Origin: Cryptobacteroides sp934698975
Lineage (GTDB): Bacteria > Bacteroidota > Bacteroidia > Bacteroidales > UBA932
Direction of reading: 5' to 3'
Length of the DNA: 64,000 bases
Assembly (NCBI GenBank): GCA_934698975.1
Contig: CAKUVR010000004.1
Span: 91,231-155,230 of the forward strand
Positions within the stretch are counted from its first letter, which is position 1. Each line of letters begins with the position of its first letter. The position numbers and the translations under genes are program-made. This document shows positions 1-6,490 of the stretch, piece by piece. The notes below the pieces were generated by a model. That model made no database searches, was not told the origin of the DNA, and was given only the letters and a program-made list of their open reading frames with translations.

Positions 1-622
1 GGTTATCTATGTAGGCGCAGATTGCATCGCAGCATTCGCCCAGGTTGTGCGGAGCCATGTTCGTGGCCATACCGACAGCGATACCGGACGATCCGTTCAG
101 CAGAAGCAGCGGGGCCTTTGTAGGCAGCACAGTAGGCTCTTCCTCAGTGTCATCGAAGTTAAGCGTCATGTCAACCGTGTTCTTGTCAATGTCGGCAAGA
201 ACATCATCTGTCATCTTCTGAAGCTTCGCCTCGGTGTACCTCATGGCAGCCACTGGGTCCCCGTCCATGGAGCCGAAGTTACCCTGACCGAAGATCATCG
301 GATAACGCTGGTTCCAAGGTTGTGCCAATCTAGCAAGGGCATCATAGACACTGGAGTCTCCGTGCGGATGGTACTTACCGAGCACCTCACCGACAATCTT
401 AGCGCACTTACGTGTCGGTCCTGAATATGACAGGCCAAGACCGTCCATTCCGAAAAGTACTCTCCTCTGCACTGGCTTCAGGCCGTCCCTGACATCTGGC
501 AGCGCACGGGAAACGATGACGGACATCGAATAGTCGATGTACGCAGTACGCATCTCGTGATCAATCTCAACCGGTTCGATGATGCCAGTCTGGGCTTCCT
601 CTTTCTTTTCCTCAATATCCAT
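1..622 (-). CDS. gyrA: DNA gyrase subunit A (5' part, runs off the window)
   Basis: Type II topoisomerase subunit that breaks and rejoins DNA and works with GyrB (43320-45329) to introduce negative supercoils. Only the first 207 codons are inside the window. The minus-strand reading starts at ATG 622 and contains the GyrA winged-helix/tower start: IDYSMSVIVSRALPDVRDG, then YHPHGDSSVYDA, GQGNFGSMDGD and AAMRYTE, whose tyrosine (residue 129) is the DNA-linking catalytic Tyr. The quinolone-resistance positions matching E. coli Ser83 and Asp87 are Ser90 and Asp94, so both are wild type. The match to GyrA rather than ParC is a family judgement supported by a clpC gene next door, an arrangement I recall from Bacteroides. 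The 3' end is outside the window. Confidence 0.95.
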   Translation of the reverse strand, partial: MDIEEKKEEAQTGIIEPVEIDHEMRTAYIDYSMSVIVSRALPDVRDGLKPVQRRVLFGMDGLGLSYSGPTRKCAKIVGEVLGKYHPHGDSSVYDALARLAQPWNQRYPMIFGQGNFGSMDGDPVAAMRYTEAKLQKMTDDVLADIDKNTVDMTLNFDDTEEEPTVLPTKAPLLLLNGSSGIAVGMATNMAPHNLGECCDAICAYIDN

Positions 623-736
623 ATCGTGATGTTGAATACATTATAGTTAAACATGCAAAAATAACAAAAAAAACCGATAGAGACAACACCGCAATATCCA
701 ACTCATCTTTCAATCTATTTCTGCCATAATTTTCCC

Positions 737-775
737 ACTTGTGCCGCGTTTTGGCACAAGTTCAGACTACCTTTG
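737..775 (+). promoter_or_regulatory. Palindrome plus -7 element (copy 1 of a shared promoter)
   Basis: A perfect 9-bp inverted repeat (ACTTGTGCC / GGCACAAGT, 7-bp loop GCGTTTT, 737-761) sits 6 bp before TACCTTTG (768-775), a perfect Bacteroidota -7 element. No good -33 TTTG lies at the usual 19-20 bp, so the palindrome occupies that position and may bind a regulator. The same 39-bp block occurs at 4487-4525 with four mismatches and identical spacing. It drives the 42-codon ORF starting at 800. Confidence 0.6.
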
Positions 776-799
776 CATCAGAAACAAAAAAACAAAGTC

Positions 800-928
800 A
801 TGAGAAACACTGAATATAATCTCGAAAAGCTCGCGTCAATGATCTCATCTGAATCATCGTTCACCGCTCTCATGGAGATAATGGGAGACATGGGGCTGGA
901 GTTCGAGGGAGCCGTCAAGGGCGCATAA
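800..928 (+). CDS. Small ORF, 42 aa, unknown
   Basis: I do not recognise this product. It starts with ATG 800, 24 bp after a good -7 element, and ends with TAA immediately before the convergent clpC stop. It encodes MRNTEYNLEKLASMISSE followed by an amphipathic helix rich in Met, Glu and Gly (SSFTALMEIMGDMGLEF). Codon choice resembles the neighbouring core genes (mostly G or C at third positions), which supports real coding. There is no signal peptide or membrane segment. The upstream block is shared with the transposase remnant at 4545, so it could instead be a leftover of a mobile element, but the peptide does not resemble that transposase. Confidence 0.5.
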   Translation: MRNTEYNLEKLASMISSESSFTALMEIMGDMGLEFEGAVKGA

Positions 929-3286
929 TCACTTGACTGCCAACGCTATTTCATCTTCCTTCAGGGACACAAGGGTGTTCTCCTTGTCAGCTGTCAGGCC
1001 GATACGGAGAGTCCTGAGCCCGGACGAACCTTTCTTTCTCCGGCCTTGAAGAATCCTGTCGGAGATGATGAACTCCGACACCGGATCCTCGACATATTTC
1101 ATCACCGCCCTTTTCAGAGGCCTTGCGCCGAAAGCCGGATCGAAGCCGGCATCAGCGATGAAGCGCTTGGCCGATGGCGTGACAATCAACTTGTAACCAG
1201 CCTCTTCGGCTCTGACACGAAGATCCTTCAACTCAATGTCGATGATCCTCTCGATGTCCTCCTTGCCCAAAGCGTTAAAGAATATCCTTTCGTCCACCCT
1301 GTTGATGAATTCCGGAGGAAAGGACTTCCTTATGGCTTTCTCCAAAACACCCTGACGGTTCTTCGGAACATTTTTTCCGGATGTGGAGAATCCAACCCCG
1401 CTGCCATATTCATCAAGCTCGCGGCTGCCGACGTTGGAGGTCATGATGACGATGGTGTTTCTGAAGCTCACGACGCGCCCGTTGCTATCCGTAAGGCGGC
1501 CTTCGTCAAGCACCTGAAGCAGTATGTTGAATATGTCAGGATGGGCTTTCTCTATCTCATCCAGCAGCACGACACAATACGGTTTCCTGCGCACCCGCTC
1601 GCTTAGCTGTCCGCCCTCTTCATAGCCTACATAGCCGGGAGGAGCCCCGACAAGACGGGACACGGTGAATTTTTCCATATATTCACTCATGTCGATGCGG
1701 ACCATATTCTCATCTGAATCAAAAAGATATTCAGCAAGACACTTCGCAAGTTGGGTCTTGCCCACTCCCGTAGGGCCGAAAAAGAGGAACGTGCCGATCG
1801 GGCGGTTAGGGTCCTTGAGCCCGGCCCGGTTTCTCTGGATGGCGCGCACGACTTTATCGATGGCATCGTCCTGACCTATTATGCGGCTTTGCAGCCTTCC
1901 TTTCATCTTCATTATCCGGTTGCCTTCTGATTCTGCCACTTTGTTGACCGGGATTCCGGTCATCTTGGAGACCACGGTGGCAATGTCCTCGACATCAACC
2001 ACGTTACCGCCTTTCCGCCCCTTGGCAAGATTGAGACGGATCATCGATCCGGCCTCGTCCATAGCATCTATCGCCTTGTCCGGCAACGACTTGTCGGTGA
2101 TGTAGCGATCGGTCAGACGGACGCAGGCCTCAATGGCGTCTTCGCTGTAGGTCACCTTGTGGAAATCCTCGTAATTCGACCTGAGGTTCTCCAGAATCGT
2201 GATGGACTGCTGAATGTCGGTAGGCTCCACGACAATTTTCTGGAACCTTCTGTCAAGGGCTCCGTCCTTCTCCACTATCTTGGCGAACTCGTCCATGGTC
2301 GTGGCGCCGATGCACTGGAGCTCACCGCGGGCCAAGGCCGGTTTAAGGATGTTGGCCGCGTCCAGACTCCCCTGCGCGCCGCCAGCACCGACAATCGTGT
2401 GGAACTCGTCGATGAACAGGATGATGTCCGGGTTCGTGCTCGCCTCTTTGATGATGGATTTCAGGCGTTTCTCAAAGTCCCCACGGTATTTCGTCCCGGC
2501 CACAACTGAGGCTATATCCAAGGAAATCAGACGCTTCTTGGCAAGGGCCGGGGATATGCTTCCACCGGCGATCCGCAAGGCTATTCCCTCTACGATCGCG
2601 GACTTCCCCACCCCAGGCTCACCGATAAGCATCGGATTGTTTTTTTTACGTCTTCCTAAAATCTCTATCACGCGAGCTATTTCTGTCTCCCTTCCGACAA
2701 CGGGATCCAGTTTTCCATCAGCCGCTGCCTTTGTGAGGTCAAAGCCGAAATCCTCAATGACGCTCTTCTCAGGCCTGGCTTCCTGATTGGTGTCCTGCTG
2801 ATCATCTTCGTTTTTGGTTTCCTGTTCCTGCGTGTGACCATTTTCCAGCATCCCTTCGTCACGCATATACGACAGCAGGCGGCCGTAATCCACCCCGTGC
2901 TGCCGAAGGTAGGCCTGTCCGTAATTCTCGGTCGTGCGGCAAAGAGCCAGAAGAAGGTGCAGAGAGTTCGCCTCGTCAACACCTTGCTTGGAGGCTTCAA
3001 GCACCGTTATGCTCAGCACATTCTGGGCATAACGGGTAAACGATATCTTGTCCGACTCCGAGTACGGGATCGGCTCGTTTGTGAATATGTGGCTGTCAAT
3101 GAACTGCTTGAAGTTGTCAGCATCTATTCCCAGACCAACAATAGCCTTGAATGCTGTGTTGTCGCCATGACGCAGAAGCCCCAGAAACAGATGATCCGGT
3201 CCTATGCCATAACTGCCTGTCCGCATCGCCTCATCCCTGGAGTAGCGTATTATGTCGTTCAGTTCGTCGGATATTCTTATCTCCAT
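929..3286 (-). CDS. clpC: ClpA/ClpC-type AAA+ unfoldase (short M domain)
   Basis: Hexameric ATP-driven unfoldase that feeds substrates to ClpP (encoded at 37106-37777) in the cytoplasm. 785 residues. Two Clp-N repeats occupy about 1-145; NBD1 carries Walker A GEPGVGKS at 222-229 and NBD2 carries GPTGVGKT at about 502-509. A VGF tripeptide (in YGSGVGFST, about residue 630) is the ClpP-docking loop typical of ClpC. The coiled M domain that sits between the two NBDs in Bacillus ClpC (about 50 residues) is missing: DEAGSMIRLNL runs almost directly into VDVEDIATVV, as in E. coli ClpA. It is therefore ClpC-like in its loop and ClpA-like in architecture. It lies beside gyrA and ends next to a small convergent ORF. 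Confidence 0.93.
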   Translation of the reverse strand: MEIRISDELNDIIRYSRDEAMRTGSYGIGPDHLFLGLLRHGDNTAFKAIVGLGIDADNFKQFIDSHIFTNEPIPYSESDKISFTRYAQNVLSITVLEASKQGVDEANSLHLLLALCRTTENYGQAYLRQHGVDYGRLLSYMRDEGMLENGHTQEQETKNEDDQQDTNQEARPEKSVIEDFGFDLTKAAADGKLDPVVGRETEIARVIEILGRRKKNNPMLIGEPGVGKSAIVEGIALRIAGGSISPALAKKRLISLDIASVVAGTKYRGDFEKRLKSIIKEASTNPDIILFIDEFHTIVGAGGAQGSLDAANILKPALARGELQCIGATTMDEFAKIVEKDGALDRRFQKIVVEPTDIQQSITILENLRSNYEDFHKVTYSEDAIEACVRLTDRYITDKSLPDKAIDAMDEAGSMIRLNLAKGRKGGNVVDVEDIATVVSKMTGIPVNKVAESEGNRIMKMKGRLQSRIIGQDDAIDKVVRAIQRNRAGLKDPNRPIGTFLFFGPTGVGKTQLAKCLAEYLFDSDENMVRIDMSEYMEKFTVSRLVGAPPGYVGYEEGGQLSERVRRKPYCVVLLDEIEKAHPDIFNILLQVLDEGRLTDSNGRVVSFRNTIVIMTSNVGSRELDEYGSGVGFSTSGKNVPKNRQGVLEKAIRKSFPPEFINRVDERIFFNALGKEDIERIIDIELKDLRVRAEEAGYKLIVTPSAKRFIADAGFDPAFGARPLKRAVMKYVEDPVSEFIISDRILQGRRKKGSSGLRTLRIGLTADKENTLVSLKEDEIALAVK

Positions 3287-3340
3287 AAATGTTTTATTTC
3301 AGCATGAACGCATCGCGTTGCACGAGCCTTATGCTTGTCA

Positions 3341-3348
3341 CAAAATTA
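3341..3348 (-). promoter_or_regulatory. Probable -7 promoter element of clpC
   Basis: On the minus strand this reads TAATTTTG, a full match to TAnnTTTG, about 55 bp before the clpC ATG. No clear -33 TTTG was found at the expected distance, so the call rests on the -7 match alone. Confidence 0.4.
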
Positions 3349-3427
3349 CCGTCAACTATCTCCACCATCTGATAAATAGTACCTTGATTACCAATAATTC
3401 AAATAATTCAAAAATCGAAGAAATCTT

Positions 3428-3880
3428 TCATGATTTTTTATTCCCATGAGTATAGAAATCGGTAAAGTTAGCCGCAATAAAAAACACATGAAATATTTTC
3501 CCCTCTTGTAACCCTATCATTGCCCTGTTGTCTCCACTAGCACGTAGCAGATGGACTTTTTTCACGTCAGGAGTGACAATCGAAGGCAATTCACTTGTGA
3601 TTTCTTCTATAGGGATGGATTCCATGCCTAAACTATGCTTATGTGAAATCCGAATATTCTCCCATCCGAATTCGGAAAGTTTATGGAATCTTGTTATGAC
3701 CCCTGACAGGAACTTATAGTCTTTGGTGTCAGTATAAGATTCCTCTCTTAGGTATCTGAAAGAAAATAGAGGATAATCAATCTTGCTTAAACTCAGAATC
3801 TCATTGATTCCTATGTTCTTTTGCTCTACAGCAGTCTTTACCAACTCAAATGAGGTGTTTTGCTGCTTTCTTTGACTCAT
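3428..3880 (-). CDS. Putative toxin of a Panacea-type toxin-antitoxin pair
   Basis: 150 residues, not assigned to a family by me. It overlaps the Panacea gene upstream by 4 bp (ATGA), the usual coupling of toxin-antitoxin genes, with the antitoxin first. It is soluble and has no signal peptide. The C-terminal part (RASGDNRAMIGLQEGKIF then HVFFIAANFTDFY) looks like a beta-hairpin ending, a layout common in small RNase-type toxins, but no catalytic set is evident. The sequence is AT-richer than the flanking core genes, in line with a mobile module. The toxin assignment comes from gene order and family knowledge of Panacea neighbours, not from a recognised fold. Confidence 0.6.
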   Translation of the reverse strand: MSQRKQQNTSFELVKTAVEQKNIGINEILSLSKIDYPLFSFRYLREESYTDTKDYKFLSGVITRFHKLSEFGWENIRISHKHSLGMESIPIEEITSELPSIVTPDVKKVHLLRASGDNRAMIGLQEGKIFHVFFIAANFTDFYTHGNKKS

Positions 3881-4308
3881 TTCAATCGCGTCTTAAAGAA
3901 CCCTTTCATTTTGCTTTGAGAGATGACATTACCAACGCCGGTCGGTGTCTCTTGCCATGGCGTTTCAGAATGTGTCAAATCTACCAATCCGGATGCGGAA
4001 TATCGGTTGTATAGGTTAAACACCTCCCAAAACAGTTTGGCTTCTGTCTCGTCTTTGAATTGCAGATCCGAATCTGTCGGTGGAATTGGACTGCTGTCAT
4101 ACTGCTTGTATTCATTATAAACCACAGGGACAACAGGTCCATACATCCAAGCCTCAATTTTATCGTCGAAGAGTGGTTTCCCGAAATAGGCAAGGTGATA
4201 CCCCTGCTCATAATAGAGAAGTTTTTGAAGTTTAAGATTTGTAATTACATCATCAATGTCCTTATACAGGGAGATGATTTTCTTTGCGATTTCTAACGCT
4301 GTGTACAT
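3877..4308 (-). CDS. Panacea (SocA-like, DUF4065) domain antitoxin
   Basis: Members of this family neutralise diverse toxins encoded next to them. 143 residues from ATG 4308. The family signature is clear: ALEIAKKIISLY at the start, then NLKLQKLLYYEQGYHLAYFG, then EAWMYGPVVPVVYNEYK. A longer in-frame reading from 4386 adds 26 residues, but that ATG lies upstream of the -7 element at 4373-4380, so I prefer 4308. The toxin gene follows with a 4-bp overlap. A perfect palindrome between promoter and start (4346-4363) suggests autoregulation. Confidence 0.85.
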   Translation of the reverse strand: MYTALEIAKKIISLYKDIDDVITNLKLQKLLYYEQGYHLAYFGKPLFDDKIEAWMYGPVVPVVYNEYKQYDSSPIPPTDSDLQFKDETEAKLFWEVFNLYNRYSASGLVDLTHSETPWQETPTGVGNVISQSKMKGFFKTRLK

Positions 4309-4345
4309 ATTCAAACAATAATAGTTACTGTTATTCTTTGCCTCA

Positions 4346-4363
4346 TTGTCAGATAACTGACAA
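4346..4363 (-). promoter_or_regulatory. Palindromic operator candidate for the TA operon
   Basis: TTGTCAG-ATAA-CTGACAA is a perfect 7-bp inverted repeat lying 9 bp downstream of the -7 element of the Panacea gene, i.e. at about the transcription start. A repressor bound here would block initiation, as expected for an autoregulated toxin-antitoxin operon. Confidence 0.55.
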
Positions 4364-4372
4364 CAAGCATTA

Positions 4373-4380
4373 CAAATATA
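4373..4380 (-). promoter_or_regulatory. -7 promoter element of the TA operon
   Basis: Reads TATATTTG on the minus strand, a full match to TAnnTTTG, 65 bp before the preferred antitoxin start at 4308. No strong -33 element was seen. Confidence 0.5.
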
Positions 4381-4485
4381 CATCATTTATCCATAATTAG
4401 CACATCCAACCATTGAAAATTTTCCAAAGTATCCTACACTAATCAACAATCACTCAATTTTATACACTTTTTCAACTTCATCCTT

Positions 4486-4525
4486 AACTTGTACCGCGTT
4501 TTGGCACAAGTTCATGCTATCTTTG
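4486..4525 (+). promoter_or_regulatory. Palindrome plus -7 element (copy 2), upstream of transposase remnant
   Basis: AACTTGTACC / GGCACAAGTT with the same GCGTTTT loop, then TATCTTTG (4518-4525) at exactly the same 6-bp spacing as at 737-775. 35 of 39 positions agree between the two copies by direct comparison. The following bases are also alike (ACAAAG, then CATG). Confidence 0.6.
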
Positions 4526-4544
4526 GGACAATTAAGACAAAGAC

Positions 4545-4750
4545 ATGTGGATCTAAACAAGTACACGTCACTCATCGACATCATGAAGCATTTTGACACT
4601 CCTGAGAAATGCAAGGACGCTCTCGCTCAGTCAAGATGGGCAGACGGTAATGTTATATGCCCTCTACTGCGGTCGCCACCATTGCCGAATGAGAAAAGAC
4701 GGTAGGCATGTCTGCTCCGGATGCCGCAAGCCGTTCTCCGTCACCGTTGG
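4545..4750 (+). pseudogene. Remnant of IS1595-family (ISXO2-like) transposase, N-terminal part only
   Basis: Reading across two frames recovers DLNKYTSLIDIMKHFDTPEK, RWADGNVICP, YCGRHHCRMRKDGRHVCSGC and RKPFSVTVG. This is the N-terminal zinc-ribbon region (CPxC...CxxC) that precedes the catalytic ISXO2 domain. Two lesions are visible: an extra T just after the ATG (ATGTGGATC instead of ATGGATC) and an extra base between the CP and YC of the first zinc knuckle. After SVTVG the reading ends at a stop and the whole catalytic domain is absent. It is dead, and its position between the TA pair and the helicase operon marks past mobile-element activity at the island. Confidence 0.75.
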
Positions 4751-4828
4751 ATATATAGTTTCCTAATTTTAACATTCATTTTTTCAGATTACGAGCAATC
4801 TACAAAGTTTTTTTTGTACATTTACAAA

Positions 4829-4844
4829 ATAGGCTTCAGCCTAT
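4829..4844 (+). promoter_or_regulatory. Inverted repeat upstream of the four-gene operon
   Basis: ATAGGCT-TC-AGCCTAT is a perfect 7-bp inverted repeat 45 bp before the first gene of the operon, inside an AT-rich leader (4751-4889) in which I see no full TAnnTTTG element. It may be an operator or part of the 5' leader. Confidence 0.35.
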
Positions 4845-4889
4845 ATACTATATTGAAAGCAAGCGACACACTGACTATAAAGATAACCA

Positions 4890-6482
4890 ATGATGGAAGA
4901 GAATCTATTTCAGAAGTTCTGCAAATATGTGGACAAGACTATATTCTCAAAAGAGAATGTAGGAGAGACAGTTGCTTTCATCGTTGATCAGACCTTCATC
5001 GACGATTTCTGCAAGGAGGCTGGAGTTAAGGAAGATTTTCTTCTAAGCGAGGTGAGAACAAGACATTATAGTGTTTATTCCTGTAATGATATTCTTAGCA
5101 TCAAAGGAATCATAGCCATACAGTTATATGCTGCGACAAAACGTGATGACTCACAAGAAATGACCGAAAGGAACTATCGGGACAGATTTGACCAGTTATT
5201 GAAGTGGGAACTCAAAGACTTCAACACATGGATGGAGGACAATCAGGAAAAATGTTGGAACAGATTGTATGACTGGTGTGACAAGAATGATTTTAGAATT
5301 GCCAAATGCGAATTCAAGACGGGATCTGGAAGATATGTCCAATTCCCGCTTCAGCAGGCGGCTCGCATATTCACGTTGAAGGATCTTAAGCACATTGCTT
5401 ATTATTTCGTCGAGAACAATCTCCAACCAGGGGAAGATATTCAAGAAGAAGACTTTTGGCGCATTCTCTCAAAAACTGATCTTCCTTCGTACATCAAGAC
5501 CAATCATGGACGCAAGTTGATGGAAAACGGAGAATATGCCCAGGATGCGCCACGTCAGGTTTATAACTATTATCTTAAATGGGATGGTAGCTATATTAAT
5601 CCCATAACTGAGAATACTGAGAGCATATCTGCAGAGAACTCCTTTCTTTACTTAAAAGGAGACTTCTCAAGAATTGATGTACGCGATGAGAGAATGAATC
5701 TGAAAAGCAGAATAGAACTTAACAATTCTCTCAAATCTTCTCTTGAACCGTATTATAGGTTCAAGAGGCCTTGCTGTATTATATTCCACAAAAATGATAT
5801 CTACGATGATTATTGGGATGAAACACGTTATCTGGAAAAGGAAGAAGAAGGTCTCGCCCTAATTATTGATGAACCAATATTACAAAGATCCTCAATTACT
5901 TACTATAGAGCGTATCCTGAGTTCTGCAACTCTAAGCTTATCTTCTCGCATGGAAAGATAAGAATATATCAATTCTCATTCACTGATCAGTTGTCAAAGT
6001 ACTTCTCATTGGGAAAATCATTCAGTCTGGAAGGTGGGTTGAGAATTGGAAGAATGCAGTTTTTGCGTGGCGGTGCTCCTATTCTCCGCTTACTGACAAA
6101 CACCGTATTTTATATTGATGGGGAAAGACCTGATAAGAGTCTTGAGGGAGGATGCCTAAACCTGAATTATCTACCAATCGGGAAACATACAATCAAAATT
6201 CCTTACTCAAGGAAAGTTGAATTTGAGATATCAGAGCCAGTCTCGGGTCAGACTGATTGGAGTCCTGACTTTAATAGGTGGGCCTTCGATAGGAAGGAAG
6301 GACTTTGGTCATCAGACAAACGCTCGGAAGGAATAGCGGGACTTGATTTCTCCTTGATCAAGATGGCTACATTCGGATGCGAGCATTCGGAATCCGACAT
6401 CACAAGATGGGTGCGATTCCACCTTTCGGGACAGTGTGTAGAAAACGAAAATAACATTGCTATTAAAATACTATCCAAATAG
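4890..6482 (+). CDS. Unknown protein, first gene of helicase operon (530 aa)
   Basis: I do not recognise this family. It is a 530-residue soluble protein with no signal peptide or membrane helix. The N-terminal 240 residues look helical and contain NYRDRFDQLLKWELKDF, then RLYDWCDKNDF, then RYVQFPLQQAARIFTLKDL, a block with the feel of a conserved domain. The second half (from about 270) has short strands and many aromatics, e.g. LEGGLRIGRMQFLRGGAPIL and IPYSRKVEFEISEP, and is probably beta-rich. It is the first of four genes in one direction; the next starts 8 bp after its stop. It is more AT-rich than the core genes. From context it is probably an accessory subunit or sensor of a helicase-based defence system. 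Confidence 0.7.
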   Translation: MMEENLFQKFCKYVDKTIFSKENVGETVAFIVDQTFIDDFCKEAGVKEDFLLSEVRTRHYSVYSCNDILSIKGIIAIQLYAATKRDDSQEMTERNYRDRFDQLLKWELKDFNTWMEDNQEKCWNRLYDWCDKNDFRIAKCEFKTGSGRYVQFPLQQAARIFTLKDLKHIAYYFVENNLQPGEDIQEEDFWRILSKTDLPSYIKTNHGRKLMENGEYAQDAPRQVYNYYLKWDGSYINPITENTESISAENSFLYLKGDFSRIDVRDERMNLKSRIELNNSLKSSLEPYYRFKRPCCIIFHKNDIYDDYWDETRYLEKEEEGLALIIDEPILQRSSITYYRAYPEFCNSKLIFSHGKIRIYQFSFTDQLSKYFSLGKSFSLEGGLRIGRMQFLRGGAPILRLLTNTVFYIDGERPDKSLEGGCLNLNYLPIGKHTIKIPYSRKVEFEISEPVSGQTDWSPDFNRWAFDRKEGLWSSDKRSEGIAGLDFSLIKMATFGCEHSESDITRWVRFHLSGQCVENENNIAIKILSK

Positions 6483-6490
6483 GTACTACT

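Noticed and set aside
737..775. Sigma-54 promoter (TTGGCAC ... TTGC)
   Set aside because: TTGGCAC is present, but no TTGC lies 5 bp further; the conserved TAYCTTTG box fits the primary sigma factor better.
1046..1606. Long ORF on the plus strand inside clpC
   Set aside because: Shadow frame of the well-conserved clpC coding strand with no promoter or recognisable product.
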